The translations under genes and the position numbers were made by a program. From positions 1,958,001 to 2,022,000 of the forward strand of contig JALDRJ010000002.1 in assembly GCA_031315865.1 (NCBI GenBank): DNA of 64,000 nt, written 5' to 3'. This document shows, one piece after another, positions 9,487-18,402 of this stretch. The notes beneath the pieces were generated by a model. That model searched no databases and was not told where the DNA came from. It saw nothing but the letters and a program-made list of their open reading frames with translations. The stretch is from Nitrospirales bacterium (GTDB lineage: Bacteria; Nitrospirota; Nitrospiria; Nitrospirales; UBA8639). How positions within the stretch are numbered: position 1 is the stretch's first letter; each line of letters begins with the position of its first letter.

Positions 9487-11088
9487 CTATTCTTGAGAAA
9501 CAATACTCTGAATCGCGTGCGGAAGATGTTCAACGAGGTCAGTCGCTATCAAGCCTGCTTCCCCGACCATTTTGGCTGCCAGATCTCCGGCTAATCCATG
9601 TAGGCAAACGCCGGTACAGGCTGCTTCCCAGGGCATCAGGCCTTGGGCCAAAAAGCTCACGATCACTCCGGTCAAGACATCCCCCATTCCTGCACTTGCC
9701 ATTCCGGGGTTTCCAGTATCACAAATGGCGATGTCTCCGTCAGGATTGGCGATGATGGTTCGAGCGCCTTTTAATACGAGAATGACTCCATGTTTCTTGG
9801 CGAATTTTCTGGCAATGCCAAGGCGGTTTTGGTTGATCACTTTTGCCGAAGAATGACCGACAAGCCTGGCCATTTCTCCCGGGTGTGGGGTAAGAATGGT
9901 CGCGCCTTTACGTGCGGAAAGCACCGACAGGTCTTTCGCAAGAATATTCAAGGCATCCGCATCGACCACACAGGGCTGTGACAGTTGTGGAAGCAATGTT
10001 CTGATCATTTCTCCGGTCTCAACATCCGTCCCGATCCCTGGTCCCACGGCCATCGCTGTGAGGTTTTTTGAAAAATCGAGTAGAGGCAGGAGGGCATTGA
10101 GACCCAATGTGTGCGTTGATGTTTCCGGCATTGCCTGGGTCATGGGTTCGAAGAGTTTCGCATCCAACCCTGGCTGTGCCGATTGAGGTGTCGCGACGGT
10201 GACCAACCCGGCTCCAACGCGCAATGCGGCTCGAGCCGCTAAGGCAGCCGATCCAGTTTTACCCGGTGAGCCTGCGATCATCCCGGCATGGCCAAACGTA
10301 CCTTTATGAGAATCCTTTTCTCTGATGGGGAGCCAAGGCGAGATTGCGGCAGGAGTCAACAGGAAACACGAGGTATCTAATTCTTGGACATACTGTCGGG
10401 GAATCCCAATATCAACCGTGGTGATCTGGCCGGCATAGTTGATCGCATTGCCTAAGTAAAGGCCGATTTTAGGGCAACCAAATGTCACGGTAACCTGCGC
10501 TTTTGTGGCGATGGCCATAATTTCACCGGTGTCGCTATTGATGCCGGACGGAAGATCAACGGCAAGGCAAGGTACAGAAACATCATTCATGTATTCAATG
10601 GCAGAATAGTACGGCTCTCTGACGGCGGAAGACAATCCTGTTCCAAGTAGGGCATCAACAATGAGGGAAGCCTTTTGGATGGATGTACGAAGAGCTTCGT
10701 CTGAAGGTTGGATTTTGATGAGAGAAGGAGCAAGCTTACGAAGCCGGCGGTACATGCTTTGAGCATCCTTCGTGAGCGTGTGAGGTTTGTCCAACAGTAC
10801 CACCACGACTCGAGCTCGCTTTTGTTTAAGGAGACGAGCGATGACGAGGCCATCTCCTCCATTGTTGCCTTTACCACAGAGGATAGTGATGGGGATGTTT
10901 CCTGGTGAACCAAAGATGTGTTCCAGCACCTGAACAACGCCATGTCCGGCCCGTTCCATGAGTATTGTTCCTCTGACCTTGGCCTCATCGATCGTGCGTT
11001 GATCGAGTGATTGCATTTGGGCGGCAGTGACGAGTGGAAAACGAACCAGGTGATCCCGACTGTCTCTATGGCTTTTGTAATAAGTCAT
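9487..11088 (-). CDS. nnr: bifunctional NAD(P)HX epimerase / NAD(P)HX dehydratase
   Basis: This enzyme repairs hydrated NADH and NADPH. The N-terminal epimerase domain (about 1-225, YjeF_N) has GKGNNGGDG near residue 72 and a DALLGTGLS motif. The C-terminal domain (about 240-530) is a ribokinase-fold ADP/ATP-dependent dehydratase with SPGKTGSAALAARAALRVGAGLVT, TPHPGEMARL and the catalytic SAGMGDVLTG. The 533-aa fusion matches the bacterial YjeF form. It sits between pdxJ and tsaE; nnr-tsaE adjacency is common. Confidence 0.95.
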   Translation of the reverse strand: MTYYKSHRDSRDHLVRFPLVTAAQMQSLDQRTIDEAKVRGTILMERAGHGVVQVLEHIFGSPGNIPITILCGKGNNGGDGLVIARLLKQKRARVVVVLLDKPHTLTKDAQSMYRRLRKLAPSLIKIQPSDEALRTSIQKASLIVDALLGTGLSSAVREPYYSAIEYMNDVSVPCLAVDLPSGINSDTGEIMAIATKAQVTVTFGCPKIGLYLGNAINYAGQITTVDIGIPRQYVQELDTSCFLLTPAAISPWLPIREKDSHKGTFGHAGMIAGSPGKTGSAALAARAALRVGAGLVTVATPQSAQPGLDAKLFEPMTQAMPETSTHTLGLNALLPLLDFSKNLTAMAVGPGIGTDVETGEMIRTLLPQLSQPCVVDADALNILAKDLSVLSARKGATILTPHPGEMARLVGHSSAKVINQNRLGIARKFAKKHGVILVLKGARTIIANPDGDIAICDTGNPGMASAGMGDVLTGVIVSFLAQGLMPWEAACTGVCLHGLAGDLAAKMVGEAGLIATDLVEHLPHAIQSIVSQE

Positions 11089-11152
11089 GGGTACGGCGAC
11101 CAGTATTGAGTGGACTGTGGGTATGGGGGTGGATGACTCTGTTCTTGTTCAA

Positions 11153-11866
11153 TCAGGCGACGAGAGCTTTCATCTCTCGGACCGCTTGTTGGAGGCCGAC
11201 CAATACCGCTCGAGCAATGATGCTGTGGCCGATGTTGAATTCGACGATTTCCTGGATTTCGGTGAGTCGTTGAACATTGTGGTAGTTTAAGCCGTGTCCG
11301 GCATTCACCCCTAGCCCCAGTTTATGCGCCAGTTTTGCCGATTGTTCGAGCGCTTTGAATTCAGCCTGTCGTTCATCTGGATTTCGGGTGTTTGCATATC
11401 GTCCAGTGTGCAGTTCAATGGCGTCAGCATGAACCTTGTGGGCAGCCCTGATTTGCTGTTGGTCGGGATCGATAAACAGACTGACGGGAATACCGCCATC
11501 ATGCAGAAGTTGGACCATGTCGTGTATGCGATCTTTCCGTTCTACAACGGCTAGTCCTCCTTCGGTCGTCAATTCCTGGCGGCGTTCGGGAACGAGTGTG
11601 ACCATGTCAGGTTTAATATTGAGAGCAATTTTCGCTACGGCTTCGTCTGCGGCCATCTCTAGATTGAGTTGAGTCTGGACGATTTCCTTTAAAAGGGTCA
11701 GGTCACGATCTTGGATATGGCGTCGATCTTCTCGCAAGTGGACGACAATGCCGTCACCGCCAGACAACTCGACCAATGTGGCCGCCATGATGGGGTCTGG
11801 TTCATGACCGCCTCGTGCCTGGCGAAGGGTGGCTATATGGTCAACATTGACGCCTAATCTTGCCAT
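11153..11866 (-). CDS. pdxJ: pyridoxine 5'-phosphate synthase
   Basis: PdxJ condenses 1-deoxy-xylulose 5-phosphate with 3-amino-2-oxopropyl phosphate to form pyridoxine 5'-phosphate. The 237-aa TIM-barrel protein starts with LGVNVDHIATLRQARGG and contains HLREDRRHI, FIDPDQQQI and GVNAGHGLNYHNV, all conserved in PdxJ. The length is standard. It is the first gene of the minus-strand run that ends with mutS; the 64-bp gap to nnr contains no gene. It shows that this organism uses the DXP-dependent vitamin B6 route. Confidence 0.96.
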   Translation of the reverse strand: MARLGVNVDHIATLRQARGGHEPDPIMAATLVELSGGDGIVVHLREDRRHIQDRDLTLLKEIVQTQLNLEMAADEAVAKIALNIKPDMVTLVPERRQELTTEGGLAVVERKDRIHDMVQLLHDGGIPVSLFIDPDQQQIRAAHKVHADAIELHTGRYANTRNPDERQAEFKALEQSAKLAHKLGLGVNAGHGLNYHNVQRLTEIQEIVEFNIGHSIIARAVLVGLQQAVREMKALVA

Positions 11867-12247
11867 TGCATGCCTCGTGTTTACGGGAATAGTAGGCCAG
11901 ACTCTTGGTCTTGGTAGAAAGGAGTGGCATTATGTCAGAAGTGAAATTATGCCCGCAAGAAAGTAAGTTTGATTGAGATTGTGGATCTGTTGCCTTTCAT
12001 TTTGAAGCGGCGTTCAGGGGAAATCAAATTGACTGCCTGAGATGGCTGATTTAGAATAGAAAGCTGTCGAAGAAGTCAGGTTTTGTACTCTCTCGCCAGA
12101 TGCGTGTCGTGAATTGTCATGAAGGAAAACGTTCGAGGCTTGGTGTCTTGATGACCAGCAATCAGGATGACTGGAAGCCCCGACATGATGATCATGTTTC
12201 CGACTCTTGAAAGACGACACTAGCCTGCGAATTTCTCACTGGATGTC
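11867..12247. other. divergent intergenic region, no clear gene
   Basis: This 381-bp stretch separates divergent pdxJ and alaC and must hold both promoters, although I could not assign convincing boxes. A 14-codon reading frame at 11933 (MSEVKLCPQESKFD) follows AAAGGAG but is too short to call. I see no hairpin with a T tract or any RNA gene. Confidence 0.5.
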
Positions 12248-13432
12248 ATGACACCTTTTTATCGCATCGAGCGTTTACCACACTATGTGTTTGCCCAGGT
12301 TCAGTCGCTGAAACTCGAGGCGCGTCAGCGTGGCGAGGATATCATTGATCTGGGGATGGGGAATCCTGATCAGGCGACTCCTCCACATATTGTCGATAAA
12401 TTAACTGAGGCGACCAGGAATGGGAGAAATCACCGGTATTCGGCCTCCCGAGGCATCACCAAACTTCGCCATGCGATTTGCGGATGGTATAAGCGGAAAT
12501 ATGATGTTGACTTAGATCCGGAACGTGAGGCCATCGTTACTCTGGGGGTCAAGGAAGGGCTGGCGCATCTAGCGTTGGCGATGGTTGGTCCGGGGGATGT
12601 TGTCCTGACGCCCACTCCAACGTATCCCATTCATATGTATAGCGTCATCATTGCCGGAGGGGAAGTGCGCGGAGTTGAACTCAATCCCGCAGAAGACTTC
12701 TTCGAGAACTTGACCAGAGCATACCGGCAAACTCAACCACGGCCGAAGATTCTGATGATGAGTTTTCCGCATAATCCAACGACCAGTGTCGTCGATGTGG
12801 AATTTTTCAAGAAAATTGTCGCGTTCGCCTTAGAGAATGACGTGTGGCTTATCCATGATTTAGCCTATGCCGACCTTGTCTTTGATGGGTATCGTGCTCC
12901 AAGTCTTCTTGAGGTGCCTGAGGCGAAACGGGTCGGTGTCGAATTTTATTCACTCTCGAAAAGCTACAATATGCCGGGTTGGCGGGTGGGGTTTTGTGTG
13001 GGGAATCCCGAGATGGTTGGCGCCTTGACCAAGATTAAGAGCTACTTGGATTACGGCATGTTCCAACCGATTCAAATCGCGAGCATCATCGCCTTGAATG
13101 GCCCTCAACACTGTGTCGAGGAGATTGTTGACCGGTACAAGCGGCGACGCAACGCATTGGTCGACGGTCTCAACCGAATCGGATGGCAGGTGGATTATCC
13201 ACGTGCGACTATGTTCGTGTGGGCTCGGATTCCACCAGCATTTCGAGGAATGGGGTCATTAGAGTTTTCTAAATTATTATTGCGTGAGGCAAAAGTCGCG
13301 GCATCGCCGGGAATCGGGTTTGGTGATGGAGGTGATGAACACGTCCGATTTGCGCTGGTGGAGAACGAACACCGTATCTATCAAGCCGTACGCGGAATGA
13401 AACATGCTTTGAAATTGGGGAATGGAAGCTGA
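12248..13432 (+). CDS. alaC: AlaC-like class I/II aminotransferase
   Basis: A PLP-dependent fold-type I aminotransferase closely resembling E. coli AlaC (glutamate-pyruvate transaminase): RRGEDIID-like start, [22 protein letters not shown], the Schiff-base lysine in [12 protein letters not shown] (K238), and [19 protein letters not shown] at the end. The 394-aa length fits. It opens the aspartate-family operon and its stop overlaps the hom start (TGATG), so the two are translationally coupled. It may serve alanine synthesis. An LL-diaminopimelate aminotransferase role is possible from general relatedness but the motifs favour AlaC. Confidence 0.88.
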   Translation: MTPFYRIERLPHYVFAQVQSLKLEARQRGEDIIDLGMGNPDQATPPHIVDKLTEATRNGRNHRYSASRGITKLRHAICGWYKRKYDVDLDPEREAIVTLGVKEGLAHLALAMVGPGDVVLTPTPTYPIHMYSVIIAGGEVRGVELNPAEDFFENLTRAYRQTQPRPKILMMSFPHNPTTSVVDVEFFKKIVAFALENDVWLIHDLAYADLVFDGYRAPSLLEVPEAKRVGVEFYSLSKSYNMPGWRVGFCVGNPEMVGALTKIKSYLDYGMFQPIQIASIIALNGPQHCVEEIVDRYKRRRNALVDGLNRIGWQVDYPRATMFVWARIPPAFRGMGSLEFSKLLLREAKVAASPGIGFGDGGDEHVRFALVENEHRIYQAVRGMKHALKLGNGS

Positions 13433-14745
13433 TGAAACCCAGGATTACTGTCGGGCTTATCGGGTTGGGGACTGTTGGATGTGGCGTGGCCAAGGTCCTT
13501 CTTGGGAATTCGGAAGTCATCACAAGGCGCGTGGGTGTGCCGATTGATCTGGTGCGGATTGTCGACCTTGATATCACGACAGATCGCGGAATCGCTTTGC
13601 CTGATGGAATATTGACGACGGACGCAGAATCGGTGATCCAGGACCCGGACGTCGATATTGTCGTGGAGTTAATCGGAGGCTACGATCCCGCTAAACGGTT
13701 TATTCTCCAGGCTATCGCGCAGGGCAAATCGGTCGTCACGGCCAATAAAGCGTTATTGGCCGTACATGGGGAAGAGATCTTTCACGCGGCGACATCAGCT
13801 GGTGTTGATCTCGGATTTGAGGCGAGTGTTGGGGGAGGCATCCCGATCATCAAATCGTTGACGGAAGGGTTGGTGGCAAATTCTATTTCCTCGATGTTTG
13901 GGATCATGAATGGAACATCGAATTATATTCTGACCAAAATGACTGAAGAAGGAAAGAGTTTTGACGAGGTGCTTCACCATGCGAGAGAGGAAGGGTACGC
14001 CGAAGCCGATCCCACCTTTGATGTCGAGGGGGTGGACGCAGCGCATAAACTGGCTATTCTCGTCAATTTGGCGTTTGGCACTCCCGTCAATATCAAAGAG
14101 ATTCATACTGAAGGCATTTCGAAGTTGTCGACCATGGACATCGAAGTCGCTTTGGAGTTTGGTTATACGATTAAACTGTTGAGTATCGCTAAGTATCAGG
14201 GAGGAGAAATTGAAGCGCGCGTACATCCGACTCTCGTCCCCTCTTCGTCGCCGATCGCTCAAGTTGGGGGAGTCTATAACGCGATTCATCTAGTGGGTGA
14301 TGCGGTCGGTGATGTGGTGTTATACGGACAGGGGGCGGGTTCTCTCGCCACGGCTAGTGCCGTTGTGAGTGATATCGTGGACGTAGCGAGGAATCGCTTG
14401 AAGCACGTGTCTGGACGTGTTCCTATCGCATCCTATCAATGGGCGAAGAGGATGCCCATCCGGATTCGGCCGATTCATGAGATTTCGAGCATGTACTATT
14501 TGCGGTGCATGGTTTTAGATGAACCTGGCGTCTTATCGAAAATTTCCGGAGCATTGGGCGAGCAACATATCAGCATTTCTTCAGTGCTGCAAAAGGGCCG
14601 GAGGCAGGGACAGACGGTGCCTTTGGTCATTATGACACATCGTTCTTCTGAACGAGCCATGCAGACGGCATTGGAGGCTATTAACCGTATGCCGTTTGTT
14701 TCTGAGCCAGCTACGCTTTTGCGAATCGAAGCCTCAGAGACGTGA
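13432..14745 (+). CDS. hom: homoserine dehydrogenase
   Basis: Reduces aspartate semialdehyde to homoserine, the branch point to threonine and methionine. The 437-aa protein has an N-terminal Rossmann motif GLGTVGCGVAKVL, the catalytic domain (GGGIPIIKSL, GIMNGTSNYILTKM, GYAEADPTFDVEG) and a C-terminal ACT regulatory domain from about residue 350 (YLRCMVLDEPGVLSKI). The ACT domain predicts feedback control, probably by threonine. It is a monofunctional enzyme; aspartokinase is separate downstream. Its ATG overlaps the alaC stop by one base. Confidence 0.97.
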   Translation: MKPRITVGLIGLGTVGCGVAKVLLGNSEVITRRVGVPIDLVRIVDLDITTDRGIALPDGILTTDAESVIQDPDVDIVVELIGGYDPAKRFILQAIAQGKSVVTANKALLAVHGEEIFHAATSAGVDLGFEASVGGGIPIIKSLTEGLVANSISSMFGIMNGTSNYILTKMTEEGKSFDEVLHHAREEGYAEADPTFDVEGVDAAHKLAILVNLAFGTPVNIKEIHTEGISKLSTMDIEVALEFGYTIKLLSIAKYQGGEIEARVHPTLVPSSSPIAQVGGVYNAIHLVGDAVGDVVLYGQGAGSLATASAVVSDIVDVARNRLKHVSGRVPIASYQWAKRMPIRIRPIHEISSMYYLRCMVLDEPGVLSKISGALGEQHISISSVLQKGRRQGQTVPLVIMTHRSSERAMQTALEAINRMPFVSEPATLLRIEASET

Positions 14746-14775
14746 AGCAGATAACAACGTGAGGATGGTGAATGT

Positions 14776-15831
14776 ATGATTCCCTGGCGAGGAATTATTG
14801 AAGAATATCGAAAGTTTCTTCCTGTGAGTAAGGAGACTCCGGTTGTCTCACTTCTTGAAGGCAATACCCCTCTGGTGCATGCGACACGGCTGGCCCAACG
14901 CATTTGCCCAGGGGTGGATTTGTATTTAAAAATAGAAGGAGCCAATCCCACTGGCTCATTCAAAGACCGCGGGATGACCCTGGCCGTTTCCAAAACGCTG
15001 GAAAAAAAGGCAAGAGCTGTGATGTGTGCCTCGACAGGGAACACATCCGCTGCTGCCGCTGCGTATGGGGCCAAGGCTGGTATTCCAGTCTATGTGTTAA
15101 TACCGGCCGGGAACATTGCGCTCGGTAAGCTGACTCAGGCGGTCATGCATGGAGCCACAGTTATTCAAATTGAGGGAAACTTTGATCAGGCGCTCACTAT
15201 CGTCAAGGAGCTCTGTCGAGATGACGAGTTTGAGCTGGTGAACTCGATTAATCCGTTTCGGTTAGAAGGTCAAAAAACGGCGGCGATGGAGGTCTGTGAT
15301 CAATTGGGAATGGCTCCGACGCTTCATGTCCTTCCCGTTGGCAATGCGGGGAATATTTCCGCCTATTGGAAGGGGTATCAGGAATATTATTCAGCTGGCC
15401 AGGTCAGGAATGTGCCTCGCATGATAGGCTTTCAGGCCGAAGGGTCTGCTCCCCTCGTTCATGGATACGTGATAGAGCAGCCGAAAACCGTCGCATCGGC
15501 CATACGGATCGGTAATCCGGCGAGCTGGCAATTGGCCATGAAAGCCGTGGAAGAATCACATGGTCTCATCAATATGGTCACGGATGAGGAAATCCTCAGC
15601 GCCTATCGAATGATTGCTCGAGAGGAAGGGGTGTTTTGTGAGCCAGCCTCAGCCACATCCGTTGCCGGGGTGATCAACATGAATAAGGCGAAGCAACTGA
15701 GCGAAGGAATGACGGTTGTCTGCACGTTGACCGGACACGGTCTCAAAGATCCTGACACGGCGATGAATATTTCGCCAAAACCGTTGACAGTTCGGGCCAA
15801 TCGTGAAGAAGTGGCAGCCGTCTTATCATAA
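14776..15831 (+). CDS. thrC: threonine synthase
   Basis: Converts O-phosphohomoserine to threonine with PLP. The 351-aa protein is of the short class: EGNTPLVHATRLA, the PLP-binding GSFKDRGM with K63, CASTGNTSAAAAAYG, and the glycine-rich phosphate-binding LPVGNAGNIS. It lies 30 bp after hom. The substrate requires homoserine kinase, yet no thrB homologue is in the operon. The gene that follows belongs to a family proposed elsewhere to replace it. Confidence 0.96.
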   Translation: MIPWRGIIEEYRKFLPVSKETPVVSLLEGNTPLVHATRLAQRICPGVDLYLKIEGANPTGSFKDRGMTLAVSKTLEKKARAVMCASTGNTSAAAAAYGAKAGIPVYVLIPAGNIALGKLTQAVMHGATVIQIEGNFDQALTIVKELCRDDEFELVNSINPFRLEGQKTAAMEVCDQLGMAPTLHVLPVGNAGNISAYWKGYQEYYSAGQVRNVPRMIGFQAEGSAPLVHGYVIEQPKTVASAIRIGNPASWQLAMKAVEESHGLINMVTDEEILSAYRMIAREEGVFCEPASATSVAGVINMNKAKQLSEGMTVVCTLTGHGLKDPDTAMNISPKPLTVRANREEVAAVLS

Positions 15832-15901
15832 AATGCTCGGATCTTCTCCGATTTATAGTGGTTCACCATTCATGACCGTCATGAGAGAATTGTGATTGAC
15901 A

Positions 15902-17131
15902 ATGAAAACGATCATTGTCCAGGGTGATGGCCTTTCGACAGTCGCCCTTCCTGAGTTTGAAGGACGTACCCTTCTCCAAATCGCTCGGACTCCAAACCTC
16001 GATCAAATGGCTACGCAGGGTGAATTAGGGTACCTGACGTTGCCTTCAGAAGCGTATTCACTTTCGAGTCAAGTCACCCATTTGGCTTTACTGGGGTATG
16101 ACCCGAGTAGGTATTACTCGGGTCTTGGCCCATTTGAAGCCGCCAGTCTTGAAGTAGTGCTAGAGAAGCAGGATATCGCGTTTCTTTGTCATTTTGTGAC
16201 GATTGGTTCGCTCAATGGCCGTGAAGAGACCAAGAAATTAGGGTCGTCCCTAACGTTGACGGATTGTACGGCAGGTGGCATAGAGACGGAGGATGCACGA
16301 GAATTAATCGCTGAGATTAATGAGCAACTTGGGTCTGAAACCATTCAATTTTACACTGGAGAATGTCATCGACATTTGATGGTATGGATTGGTAGTACCA
16401 TACGGTGTCGTTGCCATCATCCTCGCACTGCGCAAGGACACCATCTCGGGCCGTATCTACCGACAGGCATGGGGGCGGATGTCATGAAAGAGCTGATGGA
16501 AGCTTCACGAGTTCTTTTGCGCCACCATCCCATTAATCAAGAACGGGAAGCAGCGCAGCGCCCTCCTGCGAATTGTCTCTGGCTTTGGGGACCAGGAAAA
16601 GCGATCGAATTACCCCAATGGAAAGACCGATGGGCCATACCAAGTATGACGATTTCACCTTCAAGCATTCATCGTGGCATCGCAATCCGCGCGGGCATGG
16701 ATGTTGTGAGCCCTGTCCTTGAGGGGGAGAGTACAGCCTTGGATGATTTTCGTGTCTATGTCCAGAGATGTCTGGATGAGCTGGAGTCACGAGACCTTGT
16801 GTACGTCCATGTGCCAATTCCGTATATGGATCGATCAACGGATGCTCAGGCCTCGATTGATGCCGTGGAACAATTTGATGAGCTCGTGGTGGGTCCACTC
16901 ATGAAATCTCTGACTGAAACACGTGATTCCCGTCTTTTGGTCGTCGCCAATCGTGCCGATGAGGATGAGTTCGACTCTCCTCGTTCTCCTACACCATACG
17001 CCATGGTCACGAACGCCGAGGCGGGTTCCTCTGTCTCGCAATCCATGTTCGATGAAATTCATGCCTTGACCGGAGTGCCACGGGACGCCACGAAAATTGC
17101 CTCCCGTGTGTTGGCCTTAGGGGTTTCCTGA
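15902..17131 (+). CDS. ApgM-like protein of the phosphoglycerate mutase/alkaline phosphatase superfamily, metal ligands largely lost
   Basis: The 409-aa protein aligns along its length with archaeal-type cofactor-independent phosphoglycerate mutases (COG3635): TPNLDQMATQGELGYL, LALLGYDPSRYYSGLGPFEAAS, HPINQERE and a C-terminal domain. D9 and the nucleophile-position Ser56 remain. However, the residue after Ser56 is Gln, and the C-terminal segments that normally read DEAGHDGD, GDHSTP and HSGDPVP are PIPYMDRSTD (about 300-310), ANRADEDE (about 348-355) and SPRSPTP, so most metal-binding Asp/His residues are missing. Related proteins in threonine clusters have been predicted to act as homoserine kinases. 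Here the position between thrC and lysC fits that, but the missing ligands make any activity uncertain. The start is ATG 15902; TTG 15896 is less likely. Confidence 0.8.
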   Translation: MKTIIVQGDGLSTVALPEFEGRTLLQIARTPNLDQMATQGELGYLTLPSEAYSLSSQVTHLALLGYDPSRYYSGLGPFEAASLEVVLEKQDIAFLCHFVTIGSLNGREETKKLGSSLTLTDCTAGGIETEDARELIAEINEQLGSETIQFYTGECHRHLMVWIGSTIRCRCHHPRTAQGHHLGPYLPTGMGADVMKELMEASRVLLRHHPINQEREAAQRPPANCLWLWGPGKAIELPQWKDRWAIPSMTISPSSIHRGIAIRAGMDVVSPVLEGESTALDDFRVYVQRCLDELESRDLVYVHVPIPYMDRSTDAQASIDAVEQFDELVVGPLMKSLTETRDSRLLVVANRADEDEFDSPRSPTPYAMVTNAEAGSSVSQSMFDEIHALTGVPRDATKIASRVLALGVS

Positions 17132-18363
17132 TGGCGCTCCTGGTTCAGAAATACGGAGGCACGTCGGTGGGAAGCATGGAACGAATCCATGCTGTGGCTG
17201 AATTGATCGAACGAACTGCGCGAGAAGGCCATCAACTGGTTGTCGTCCTGTCAGCCATGAGCGGAGAAACTGACCGGCTGTTGAGGATGGCTCGTGAGAT
17301 CAGTCCCCTCCCGGATGAGCGAGAATTGGATATGTTGCTGTCTTCCGGTGAGCGAGTCACGATTTCGCTTATGGCTATGACGCTCAAAGAACGCGGCGTT
17401 CGGGCTCGGTCATTTACAGGCCGGCAGGTTGGTATCGTGACGAACAACTCCCATACAAAGGCTCGTATCTCCAGCATCGCGGCAGATCGTGTGAAAGCAG
17501 CGTTAGCCGATGGAACCGTGCCTATCGTCGCCGGATTTCAAGGTATCAATGAGTCTTCCGATGTGACAACATTGGGACGGGGAGGGTCAGATCTGACCGC
17601 CGTGGCTCTGGCCGCCGCCTTAAAGGCTGATCGATGCGTGATCTATACTGATGTTGATGGAATTTATACGGCCGACCCCAATGTGGTGCCCAATGCCAGG
17701 CGGCTTAGCGTACTTTCTTACGAAGAAATGTTAGAATTAGCCAGTTTAGGCGCAAAAGTCTTGCAGACACGTTCTGTGGAATTTGCGGCTAAGCATCAAG
17801 TTTCATTGGAAGTCAAATCAAGTTTTACGGAAGGGCAGGGAACATTAGTGACACGAGAGCATGCAGATATGGAACAAGTTTCCGTTTCAGGGGTGGCTGG
17901 AGATCAGAATCAAGCGAAAGTCACCGTGGTCGGAGTGCCCGATAGCCCGGGAATTGCGGCGCAAGTCTTTGGCGCGGTCGCCGAGGCTGGGGTGAATGTC
18001 GATATGATCATCCAGAACGTCAGTCAAGACGCCCTCACGGATATCTCCTTTACTGTTCCCCGTGGAGAGCTCGCTCAAACTCTGGGTCTTATCAAAAAGG
18101 TCGCTGAGACGATTAATGCTCGTGAAGTGGAAGTGAAGGACGATATCGCCAAGGTATCGCTCGTGGGTGTTGGCATGCGTTCACATTCAGGCATTGCTGC
18201 TCGCATGTTTCTAGCACTGTCCCGTGAAGGGATCAATATTATGATGATCAGCACTTCGGAGATTAAAGTGTCATGTGTCGTCGAAGAAAAGTATTTGGAG
18301 CTGGCCTTACGTGCCCTGCATAATGAATTTGAATTGGATAAGGCTCCCTCGTTCTCAAAATAA
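17131..18363 (+). CDS. lysC: aspartate kinase
   Basis: Phosphorylates aspartate, the first step towards lysine, threonine, methionine and diaminopimelate. The 410-aa product begins with LVQKYGGTSVGS, contains FQGINESSDVTTLGRGGSDLTAVALAAAL and YTDVDGIYTADP, and ends with two ACT domains (from about residue 265) that bind the feedback inhibitor. It is the monofunctional Bacillus/Corynebacterium type. It overlaps the preceding gene by one base (TGATG), implying coupled translation. Confidence 0.97.
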   Translation: MALLVQKYGGTSVGSMERIHAVAELIERTAREGHQLVVVLSAMSGETDRLLRMAREISPLPDERELDMLLSSGERVTISLMAMTLKERGVRARSFTGRQVGIVTNNSHTKARISSIAADRVKAALADGTVPIVAGFQGINESSDVTTLGRGGSDLTAVALAAALKADRCVIYTDVDGIYTADPNVVPNARRLSVLSYEEMLELASLGAKVLQTRSVEFAAKHQVSLEVKSSFTEGQGTLVTREHADMEQVSVSGVAGDQNQAKVTVVGVPDSPGIAAQVFGAVAEAGVNVDMIIQNVSQDALTDISFTVPRGELAQTLGLIKKVAETINAREVEVKDDIAKVSLVGVGMRSHSGIAARMFLALSREGINIMMISTSEIKVSCVVEEKYLELALRALHNEFELDKAPSFSK

Positions 18364-18402
18364 ACGGTTTTTCTCGAGTACTTTAGTAGGTCATTAGCCG
18401 AT

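Noticed and set aside
11933-11977. 14-codon frame after a Shine-Dalgarno-like site
   Set aside because: Too short and unsupported by conservation; it may be chance.
12170-12215. A third fragment of the gene family at 57934
   Set aside because: Only a short match (CGACATG..GATCATG) is seen; the surrounding bases do not continue the alignment.
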